Below are positions 6,664 through 11,411 of a stretch of 11,411 nucleotides of DNA, one piece after another. Each line of letters opens with the position of its first letter. The first letter of the stretch is position 1. Made by a program: the position numbers and the translations under genes. Source of the DNA: JBNARI01 sp049718765 (GTDB lineage: Bacteria > Bacillota > Sulfobacillia > DUMF01); the NCBI GenBank assembly GCA_049718765.1, contig JBNARI010000042.1, positions 1 through 11,411 on the forward strand, written 5' to 3'. The notes beneath the pieces were generated by a model that saw only the letters and a program-made list of their open reading frames with translations, did no database searches and was not told the origin of the DNA.

Positions 6664-7466
6664 TGGGAGTAAGGTTCAAACCGGGCGGGAAAATATATTA
6701 CTTCGAGCCGGCAGGCTTGGCACTCGACGTTGGGGACAAAGTGATCGTGGAAACTGCACGGGGTACGGAGCTGGGACAGGTGGTTGTGCCTGCAGCTGAC
6801 GTGCCAGAGGAGCAAATTGTTCAGCCGCTGAAGAAGGTGATTCGCAGGGCGACTGAGAAGGACATCGAAGCTGCAGAAGAGCTCAGACGCAAAGAGCGGG
6901 AGGCAATGGAAATATGTGCAAGCAGAATTGCAGCCCACGGGCTTGACATGCACCTGGTAGATGTTGAGTACAGCTTCGATGGATCCAAGCTGATATTCTA
7001 CTTTACCGCTGAAGGCAGGGTTGACTTCCGGGAACTGGTCAGGGATCTGGCGTCGATCTTTCGCACCAGGATCGAACTAAGACAAATTGGTGTGCGTGAC
7101 GAGGCCAAAATAATGGGAGGTCTAGGACCATGCGGCCGGGAGGTGTGCTGCAAGACTTTCCTCACCGAGTTTAGGCCCGTTTCGATCAAGATGGCCAAAA
7201 ACCAGAACTTGTCCCTCAATCCCACCAAGATCTCGGGCTTGTGCGGGAGACTAATGTGTTGCTTGCGCTTCGAATGTGACCATTACGAGGATGCCAAGGC
7301 GCAGCTCCCTGAGATAGGCGCTAAGGTGGTTACCCCTGAAGGAGTTGGAAAGGTGGTAGCCCACAACGTGTTGAAGAACACTATAAGCGTGGAATTGGGG
7401 GACAAATCCGTAGTTGAATTCCCACCAGAGGAAGTTGAATTGGAGCAGGAGTTCCAAAATGAGTGA
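6651..7466 (+). CDS. ricT: RicT/YaaT, PSP1-domain Fe-S protein
   Basis: A 271-residue member of the PSP1 family. In B. subtilis, RicT with RicA and RicF forms the Y-complex, which carries Fe-S clusters and promotes RNase Y-dependent mRNA maturation, sporulation, competence and biofilm formation. The PSP1 domain begins at the N-terminus (GVRFKPGGKIYYFEPAG). The signature cysteine clusters are GPCGREVCCKTF and GLCGRLMCCLRFE, about 35 residues apart. The C-terminus has the EVELEQEF acidic tail. The GTG at 6651 lies five bases after GGAGGG and inside the end of holB. The stop overlaps the start of rsmI by eight bases. ricA and ricF are not in the window, as is usual since they lie elsewhere in Bacillus. 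Confidence 0.95.
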   Translation: MPVVVGVRFKPGGKIYYFEPAGLALDVGDKVIVETARGTELGQVVVPAADVPEEQIVQPLKKVIRRATEKDIEAAEELRRKEREAMEICASRIAAHGLDMHLVDVEYSFDGSKLIFYFTAEGRVDFRELVRDLASIFRTRIELRQIGVRDEAKIMGGLGPCGREVCCKTFLTEFRPVSIKMAKNQNLSLNPTKISGLCGRLMCCLRFECDHYEDAKAQLPEIGAKVVTPEGVGKVVAHNVLKNTISVELGDKSVVEFPPEEVELEQEFQNE

Positions 7467-8175
7467 GCCGGGCACGCTATACGTTTGCGCTACGCCCATA
7501 GGTAACCTCGAGGATGCAAGTCCACGCTTGATAAGAACGCTTTCGGAGTCACAGGTGGTGGCAGCCGAGGACACCCGCAGAGTCTTGAAACTGCTAAACC
7601 ACTTCGGTATCAAGAAGCCCATCGTGAGCTACTGGAAGCATAGGGAAAAGCAGGCATGCGAGAAGTTGTTACAACTCTTGCTCGATGGTGAATCTGTGGC
7701 TCTAGTAAGCGATGCTGGCACGCCTCTTGTGTCTGACCCAGGATACGAGCTTGTGAAAGCGGCGTTATCGAAGGGGGTAAATGTAGTTCATATTCCTGGA
7801 CCCTGCGCGGCGATTGCAGCTCTTGTTGTGTCCGGCCTTCCAACAGATAGCTTCGTGTTTGAAGGCTTTCTGCCGCGCAAGAAGTCTACTCGCCGGAAGG
7901 CCTTGGAACGACTTCGCGATGAAAGGCGTACCGTAGTGCTGTTTGAGGCTCCCCACAGGGTCTTGGATACACTGAAAGATATCGTGGAGCTGCTTGGTGA
8001 CCCATACCTGGCGGTAGCGCGCGAACTCACCAAAGTCCACGAGGAAGTACTCAGGGGTAAAGCTTCGGAAGTGCTGCAACGCCTTGGGCAACAGCAAGTA
8101 AAGGGCGAGATAACTATTGTGATGTCCCTCGTCTCGAAGGCCTGGCCAGAGAGCCCGTGCAATACTGATGCATGA
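7459..8175 (+). CDS. rsmI: 16S rRNA 2'-O-methyltransferase RsmI, short form
   Basis: A 238-residue SAM-dependent tetrapyrrole-methylase-fold enzyme that methylates the 2'-hydroxyl of C1402 in 16S rRNA, near the decoding centre. Diagnostic segments are ATPIGNLEDASPR (N-terminus), VVAAEDTRRV, ALVSDAGTPLVSDPG, HIPGPCAAIAALVVSGLP, FVFEGFLPRKK, and TVVLFEAPHRVLDTL. It is about 45-50 residues shorter than E. coli RsmI (286) and B. subtilis YabC (292); the missing part is the C-terminal extension after the VKGEITIV block. The ATG at 7459 is chosen because the frame begins there with the standard MSEPGTLYVCATPIGN and an AGCAGGAG site precedes it; the open frame starts 15 codons earlier inside ricT. 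It ends the operon; a hairpin and convergent abrB follow. Confidence 0.95.
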   Translation: MSEPGTLYVCATPIGNLEDASPRLIRTLSESQVVAAEDTRRVLKLLNHFGIKKPIVSYWKHREKQACEKLLQLLLDGESVALVSDAGTPLVSDPGYELVKAALSKGVNVVHIPGPCAAIAALVVSGLPTDSFVFEGFLPRKKSTRRKALERLRDERRTVVLFEAPHRVLDTLKDIVELLGDPYLAVARELTKVHEEVLRGKASEVLQRLGQQQVKGEITIVMSLVSKAWPESPCNTDA

Positions 8176-8186
8176 ATAACAATACT

Positions 8187-8213
8187 CCCCGGCCGTCAAG
8201 GTGGAAGCCGGGG
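8187..8213. terminator. GC-rich hairpin between convergent rsmI and abrB
   Basis: CCCCGGC (8187-8193) and GCCGGGG (8207-8213) form a 7-bp stem with a 13-base loop, 11 bases after the rsmI stop and 53 bases beyond the abrB stop. It has no long T-run after the stem on the plus strand, and AGTATTG on the minus strand, so it is a plausible but imperfect bidirectional terminator. Confidence 0.5.
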
Positions 8214-8266
8214 AAAACACCGCAATCAACCGTCTGGAAGTAGCATTCGGGTCAACCAGGCATCTT

Positions 8267-8518
8267 TCAGCCGACCGCCCTGTTGGCCATATGCTCCAGG
8301 CAGCTCTTGCACACGTTCTTGCCCATAAAGTTGACAACGTCTTGCACGCTTCCGCAGAAGGTGCAGCCAGGTTCATATTTCTTCAGGATTATTTTGTCCC
8401 CATCCACGTAGATTTCCATGGAATCCTTTTCACCGATTCCAAGAGTACGCCTGAGTTCGATGGGGATGACCACTCTTCCGAGTTCGTCAACCTTACGGAC
8501 TACTCCAGTAGACTTCAT
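8267..8518 (-). CDS. abrB: AbrB-type transition-state regulator with four-Cys module
   Basis: An 83-residue swapped-hairpin AbrB-family DNA-binding protein. Its first 48 residues (MKSTGVVRKVDELGRVVIP and IELRRTLGIGEKD) are nearly those of B. subtilis AbrB, the growth-phase repressor of stationary-phase genes. The C-terminal half differs: C52/C55 and C70/C73 make two CxxC pairs (CTFC, CKSC), which looks like a zinc-ribbon-type module replacing the Bacillus AbrB C-terminal dimerisation domain. I start at the ATG at 8518, matching the family start. The GGAGGTGA site lies about 10-13 bases upstream, and a TTG at 8521 would add just one residue. The open frame extends to 8548. The gene is convergent with rsmI, exactly as in B. 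subtilis, and its promoter carries a Spo0A-type box. The usual neighbour metS is not on the other side. Confidence 0.93.
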   Translation of the reverse strand: MKSTGVVRKVDELGRVVIPIELRRTLGIGEKDSMEIYVDGDKIILKKYEPGCTFCGSVQDVVNFMGKNVCKSCLEHMANRAVG

Positions 8519-8548
8519 CAATTGTGTCTCACCTCCGATCCTCCACAA

Positions 8549-8555
8549 TTCGACA
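8549..8555 (-). promoter_or_regulatory. Spo0A box (0A box) in the abrB leader
   Basis: The minus strand reads TGTCGAA, a perfect match to the 0A core TGNCGAA. It lies just downstream of the predicted abrB transcription start, between the -10 box and the ribosome binding site. In B. subtilis Spo0A~P represses abrB from boxes in the same place. Only one perfect copy is seen. Confidence 0.65.
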
Positions 8556-8566
8556 GCTCCTATTAG

Positions 8567-8596
8567 ATTTTAGCCATTATATCCAAAAACAGTCAA
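8567..8596 (-). promoter_or_regulatory. Promoter of abrB
   Basis: On the minus strand TTGACT (8596-8591) and TAAAAT (8572-8567) are 18 bases apart, each one mismatch from the sigma-A consensus. The start codon lies about 50 bases downstream. Confidence 0.7.
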
Positions 8597-8662
8597 GGCA
8601 TTTGCTGGGAAAATTTTGATACATTCATTTGTAAAAACATGCGAAACCCTTGGGGCTGCCAA

Positions 8663-8677
8663 TGTCAATTATTGACA
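8663..8677. promoter_or_regulatory. Perfect 15-base palindrome overlapping a -35 box
   Basis: TGTCAATTATTGACA is a perfect inverted repeat of seven bases around a central T. Its right arm contains the -35 box TTGACA of the promoter for the secreted protein. The position and symmetry suggest a dimeric repressor operator. I could not assign it to a known regulator family. Confidence 0.6.
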
Positions 8678-8701
8678 GAAGCTCTTTGCTGCCATTATAA
8701 T
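8672..8701 (+). promoter_or_regulatory. Consensus sigma-A promoter for the secreted protein gene
   Basis: TTGACA (8672-8677) and TATAAT (8696-8701) are both perfect consensus, 18 bases apart. The next gene starts 65 bases downstream with an AGAGGAGGG site before it. A strong promoter of this kind usually needs repression, in keeping with the palindrome over the -35 box. Confidence 0.8.
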
Positions 8702-8765
8702 CCAGTTGCTGGTGCGGGGCTCCGGTATCCTATCACTCAAACATTGAGAGGAGGGCCTCGTTCCA

Positions 8766-10628
8766 GTGGTGTGTGGGAGGTCGCGTCTTGTCAAACTGAC
8801 GTTGTGCGTGTTGCTACTCGGGGCTGTGATCTGCTGCCCTCAGACGGCAAGTGCCGCTTCAGGCTCACGAAGTGGCATCGCTTGGGAGATTACACCTCAG
8901 CCTGCCTCTACTGTGGTGAAGCCTTCGCAACCCTTGGTCTTCAGTTACTCAATGACTCGTGGGAAACACAACGACTGGCGCCTTGAACGGCTGCAAGAAG
9001 TCATGTCCACCAAAGCCTTGCGCGCAACGGTGTTCGCGTGGAACAGGGAACAGAGGTGGATACAACATCCTGTGGAATTCAAGGGTACCGTACATGGGGG
9101 GAAGTTAATCATTGAGACTGGCTACATTCCTGAAGGTGGTTGGCAACCGGGTGGTACCTACGTTGCTGTATTGGACCTAAGTCCGAAGTCTAGCAGCTTT
9201 GACACGGACTGCGACATGGTGACTGAAGTGATGTCAAACAAGGTACGGCTTGCTCTTAGAGGCGAAGTTGAGTTGCCGCCTAAGCCGAAGGGCTCCCTCA
9301 AAGAGCTGCGGGTAGGAGACATAGTCCGATTGGACGGGCCAGAAATCGTAAGCAGGCACTACCAGTCGCGGCGGGTGTTCTCTACGTGGTTCAGCGTTGG
9401 TCCCGATGAAAACGCACCTGCGCGCCTTGAGGTGACGAGTTCCCTTCCGACAGATCATGGAAAGCTTGAGGCAATCGTGGGGCAGCCAGTGGATCTGCTG
9501 GTGAGAACATGGAACGCGTACGGTGAGCCAGTAGACTCTGCGGTTACGTGTGAGGTCGTTGAACGCGGCAGCCGTGCGCCCATGAGCGCAAAGCTTGAGG
9601 GGCCCACTTCAATCTCGATTGGGGCCTCCAAGTTCACGCTGGTTAACAGCGAAGCAGAAGAAGTAGAAGCGGAATTTGCTGTCCGGGTAGTGGGCACTTC
9701 TCACTTACAGGCATCCGTACTCGTGAGCTTTGCGCCTGCCAGTCCTGCGCAGGTCACTGTGGCCGCTGACCCAATGCAACTCACGCCTGGCCAGCAATGT
9801 GTGCTCTACGGTAATGTCACAGACCGGTTTGGGAACCCTGTGTCTGGAGCACAACTTAACGTGAGCGTAGCCGGTACTGCCAGTGGGTTGCTGGGAAACG
9901 GCACTGCAACTACTGATGAGTCCGGGGAGTGGCGTTATGTATTCGCTTCTAACCAGGCGGAATTTCTATCAGCACGGGTCTCCATGGAGACTGGCGCTGC
10001 TGTGTGCCCAGGGATCATTAGGTGCGTAGAGGAGAGCAATCACGATGGCTGGAGCGCGGATTTCGTTATCCCGAGCAAGCCATTCCTGGAGCTTCCAATA
10101 GGCTACGCTGACGGCAAGCTTTCAGGGCTTCCGGGCACGGCGCCTGCCGGCTGGTGGGTGAAGGCGCAGCTTGGGGACGAAGTTCTGGGTATCACTCAGG
10201 CATTGCCCGATGGTTCATGGACCTTGGCTCCGAGACCCCTTGAGGCCGGACAAAGGGTCACATTGGTTTTCACACAAGCTCAACCCGAGATGGAGCCCCA
10301 ACCTCAACCTGAGCCTCAACCAACGGTGCTCACCTTTGAGGGCACCTTCGGTTGGGGGCAGACGTACGACAACGGGATACGCTACTTGGAAGTGCCCCAC
10401 GAATGCGATGTTGTATTTGAGTACTATTCCACGGAGCAGATAAACACTGCTTACCACAATCAGAACCTCTATTTCCTGGTTTACCCGCCGGGCAGTACCA
10501 CTCCCAAGCAGTACCGCCCAGCTGGAAAATACACAGTTCACCTTCTGCCTGGCAGCTATAAACTTGTGCTGAGCACATCCCTGGGCATATCCAGAGCGAG
10601 AATGGTCGTGACTATACCTCCAATGTAG
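8766..10628 (+). CDS. Secreted multidomain protein with Ig-like segments, unknown function
   Basis: A 620-residue protein of unknown function. It begins with a Sec signal peptide: basic RSRLVK, hydrophobic LTLCVLLLGAVICC, and likely cleavage after TASA (residue 30). There is no lipobox that fits, and no LPXTG, SLH or C-terminal membrane segment, so it is probably released or loosely surface-bound. Residues about 36-140 form a beta-rich region ending GGTYVAVLDLSP. Around 228-320 an Ig-like segment includes AIVGQPVDLLVRTWNAYGEP. Residues 325-415 resemble bacterial Ig/invasin repeats (QVTVAADPMQLTPGQQCVL, VTDRFGNPVSGA). A third beta segment runs to about 503, a Pro/Gln/Glu linker to 519, then a C-terminal beta domain with YFLVYPPGSTTP. 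The GTG at 8766 follows AGAGGAGGG at 10-base spacing. It is alone, with a strong palindrome-bearing promoter and a hairpin after it. It sits where metS lies in B. subtilis. Confidence 0.82.
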   Translation: MVCGRSRLVKLTLCVLLLGAVICCPQTASAASGSRSGIAWEITPQPASTVVKPSQPLVFSYSMTRGKHNDWRLERLQEVMSTKALRATVFAWNREQRWIQHPVEFKGTVHGGKLIIETGYIPEGGWQPGGTYVAVLDLSPKSSSFDTDCDMVTEVMSNKVRLALRGEVELPPKPKGSLKELRVGDIVRLDGPEIVSRHYQSRRVFSTWFSVGPDENAPARLEVTSSLPTDHGKLEAIVGQPVDLLVRTWNAYGEPVDSAVTCEVVERGSRAPMSAKLEGPTSISIGASKFTLVNSEAEEVEAEFAVRVVGTSHLQASVLVSFAPASPAQVTVAADPMQLTPGQQCVLYGNVTDRFGNPVSGAQLNVSVAGTASGLLGNGTATTDESGEWRYVFASNQAEFLSARVSMETGAAVCPGIIRCVEESNHDGWSADFVIPSKPFLELPIGYADGKLSGLPGTAPAGWWVKAQLGDEVLGITQALPDGSWTLAPRPLEAGQRVTLVFTQAQPEMEPQPQPEPQPTVLTFEGTFGWGQTYDNGIRYLEVPHECDVVFEYYSTEQINTAYHNQNLYFLVYPPGSTTPKQYRPAGKYTVHLLPGSYKLVLSTSLGISRARMVVTIPPM

Positions 10629-10656
10629 ACAGCCTATCAAAGCAGCGTATGGGACC

Positions 10657-10685
10657 TGGTGGGGCGCTTCGCAGGCGCTCCACCA
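10657..10685 (+). terminator. Strong hairpin after the secreted protein gene
   Basis: An 11-bp stem with one G-T pair (10657-10667 with 10675-10685, TGGTGGGGCGC and GCGCTCCACCA) has a 7-base loop and starts 28 bases after the stop codon. No T-run follows, so it is a likely but non-canonical terminator or an mRNA 3'-end stabiliser. Confidence 0.5.
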
Positions 10686-10748
10686 CCGAGCGCCAACTTC
10701 TGATGTTAAAGGCACGTGTGCCGCTGCCAGGCCAGGTCCAGTTAGCGG

Positions 10749-10776
10749 TTGCTTCTTTTCCTAATCCTGCTATGCT
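10749..10776 (+). promoter_or_regulatory. Possible promoter of tnpA
   Basis: TTGCTT (10749-10754) and TATGCT (10771-10776) are 16 bases apart, just before the tnpA ATG at 10783. No ribosome binding site is obvious between them. This is weak evidence. Confidence 0.3.
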
Positions 10777-10782
10777 TAAGGT

Positions 10783-11294
10783 ATGAAACCTCAACTCGAA
10801 GAACACTACCCGCTACGATAAGCCGCAGAGATCCTCGGCGTCCATCATATAACCCTGCGCCGGTAGGAAAGGGAAGGCAAAATCCGATGCGTCCGCACTC
10901 CTTCTGGACAGAGGCGGTTTCCCAGAAGCGAAATCCTGCGCCTTCTGGCCGCAGGGCCGTCATTTATGTCCGCGTGTCTTCAGCCAAGTAGGCAGTGGCG
11001 GGAAACCTCGAACGTCAATGACAGCGTCTCGAAGAGCACTGTGGGTCCAAGGGTTACGAAGTAGTCGCGGTTATTGCAGAGCAGGGCTCAGGACTCAATG
11101 AAAAGCGCATCGAGCGCTATCTCAACGCCTTCGACGTGAAAACAGAAGTGGTGAACGGGGAAGAGCCGGTGCAGGATATGCTCTCCATAGTTACAGTGTT
11201 TTCCGCCAAGCTGTACGGGCCCCGGAGCAGGGAGTTCCGCAGAAGGGTAAGGGAGGCCATGGCCGATGCGCCAAAAGGTGAGCAAACCCGTTGA
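10783..11294 (+). pseudogene. tnpA: IS607 serine recombinase tnpA, disrupted
   Basis: The element's transposase is a serine recombinase with an N-terminal MerR-like helix-turn-helix. The first part (frame from 10783) reads AAEILGVHHITLRR, KIRCVRTPSGQRRFPRSEILRLL, which is the DNA-binding domain, with stops at codon 13 (TAA) and codon 28 (TAG). Around 10943 the frame shifts; the catalytic domain resumes as RRAVIYVRVSSAK with the active-site serine in VRVSS. A TAG then interrupts SSAK/AVAG, and a TGA interrupts LERQ/QRL. After AEQGSGLNEKR the text jumps to YLNAFDVKTEVVNGEEP and VQDMLSIVTVFSAKLYG. The jumps suggest that about 33 residues and about seven residues have been lost. The C-terminal end (REFRRRVREAM) is intact and stops at 11292-11294. 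About 170 codons remain against a typical 200-215. Confidence 0.85.
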
Positions 11295-11411
11295 CGTAGT
11301 GACTGTACCCTGCAGAATATACCCGGACAAGGCGGCAGAGGATAGACTGGTTTCCTTCATGCGCCGTTTCCAGGCGGCCAAGCGCCCCATCGGCCCTTGT
11401 GGTAGCCCGCC
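11266..11411 (+). CDS. tnpB: IS607-type TnpB, N-terminal fragment at the window edge
   Basis: The ATG at 11266 lies inside the end of tnpA (29-base overlap), the usual IS607 arrangement. The 48 codons read VSKPVDVVTVPCRIYPDK and AAEDRLVSFMRRFQAAKR, which match the N-terminus of TnpB, the RNA-guided nuclease ancestor of Cas12. The next residues (PIGPCGSP) do not look like the family's usual aromatic/Arg-rich continuation, so the gene may be broken at about 11384. The window ends before the RuvC-like domain, so neither activity nor a guide RNA can be judged. Because tnpA is decayed, tnpB may be too. Confidence 0.65.
   Translation, partial: MRQKVSKPVDVVTVPCRIYPDKAAEDRLVSFMRRFQAAKRPIGPCGSP

Larger units (their letters stand above)
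10749..11411 (+). mobile_element. Decayed IS607-family element, right end outside window
   Basis: The segment holds a serine-recombinase (tnpA) relic followed by an overlapping tnpB start, the diagnostic layout of IS607-family elements. The left edge is uncertain: I place it near the tnpA promoter because no terminal repeat or target duplication is visible, and IS607 elements typically lack them. The right end and most of tnpB are beyond the window. The TnpA gene is too broken to work alone, so the element is immobile unless helped in trans. Confidence 0.8.

Noticed and set aside
7765..8376. 203-codon open frame on the minus strand across rsmI and into abrB
   Set aside because: It overlaps rsmI in antisense and the reading continues into abrB in another frame; it lacks a start signal.
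10215..10715. 166-codon open frame on the minus strand
   Set aside because: It runs antisense through the end of the secreted protein gene and the terminator hairpin; no start site.
3..11096. GGGCTCAGGACTC shared between the terminal hairpin at 3-15 and the tnpA relic at 11084-11096
   Set aside because: About one 13-base match is expected by chance in a window of this length, and one copy is explained as tnpA coding sequence. It is not evidence of element ends.
1..11411. CRISPR arrays, tRNA or rRNA genes
   Set aside because: No regularly spaced direct repeats and no tRNA-like GTTCRANNC arms in context or rRNA signature stretches were seen.

Overview
The window looks like a chromosomal segment of a low- to mid-GC, endospore-lineage member of the Bacillota (Clostridia-like). 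The reasons are the gene order yaaO-tmk-yaaQ-holB-yaaT-rsmI with a convergent abrB, which is the order found near the origin in Bacillus subtilis; an intact Spo0A-type box below the abrB promoter; a CtsR-type operator on an hsp20 promoter; strong AGGAGG-type ribosome binding sites; and frequent GTG and TTG starts. The genus cannot be fixed from the sequence alone.

Left part (1-3119): a YegS/DgkB-type lipid kinase and an Hsp20 small heat shock protein lie on the minus strand. A rho-independent terminator separates them. Hsp20 has a sigma-A-like promoter overlapped by a CtsR box. Then comes an uncharacterised 149-residue protein on the plus strand, convergent with a cysteine-synthase-like PLP enzyme whose active-site lysine motif is unusual. 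A gene-free stretch of about 350 bases (3120-3471) follows.

Middle (3472-8175): a tightly packed plus-strand operon with mostly overlapping genes. It holds an Orn/Lys/Arg decarboxylase-family enzyme, thymidylate kinase, a PII-like cyclic-di-AMP receptor, a shortened DNA polymerase III delta prime subunit, the Fe-S/PSP1 protein RicT (YaaT), and 16S rRNA methyltransferase RsmI. Compared with B. subtilis, yaaR, yabA, yabB and yazA are absent. A GC-rich hairpin separates the operon from the convergent abrB gene, which encodes a transition-state regulator with a C-terminal four-cysteine module.

Right part (8549-11411): the abrB promoter faces away from a consensus promoter (TTGACA and TATAAT, 18 bases apart) whose -35 box lies in a perfect 15-base palindrome. 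This promoter drives a 620-residue secreted multidomain protein of unknown function with Ig-like segments and a Pro-Gln/Glu linker. After a strong hairpin, the window ends in a decayed IS607-family element. Its serine-recombinase gene has four in-frame stops, a frameshift and apparent internal deletions, and it is followed by the first codons of tnpB, cut by the window edge.

No rRNA, tRNA or CRISPR array was seen. The most checkable novelty lies in the shortened HolB, the palindrome-controlled secreted protein, the unusual cysteine-synthase active site and the cis-regulatory sites.
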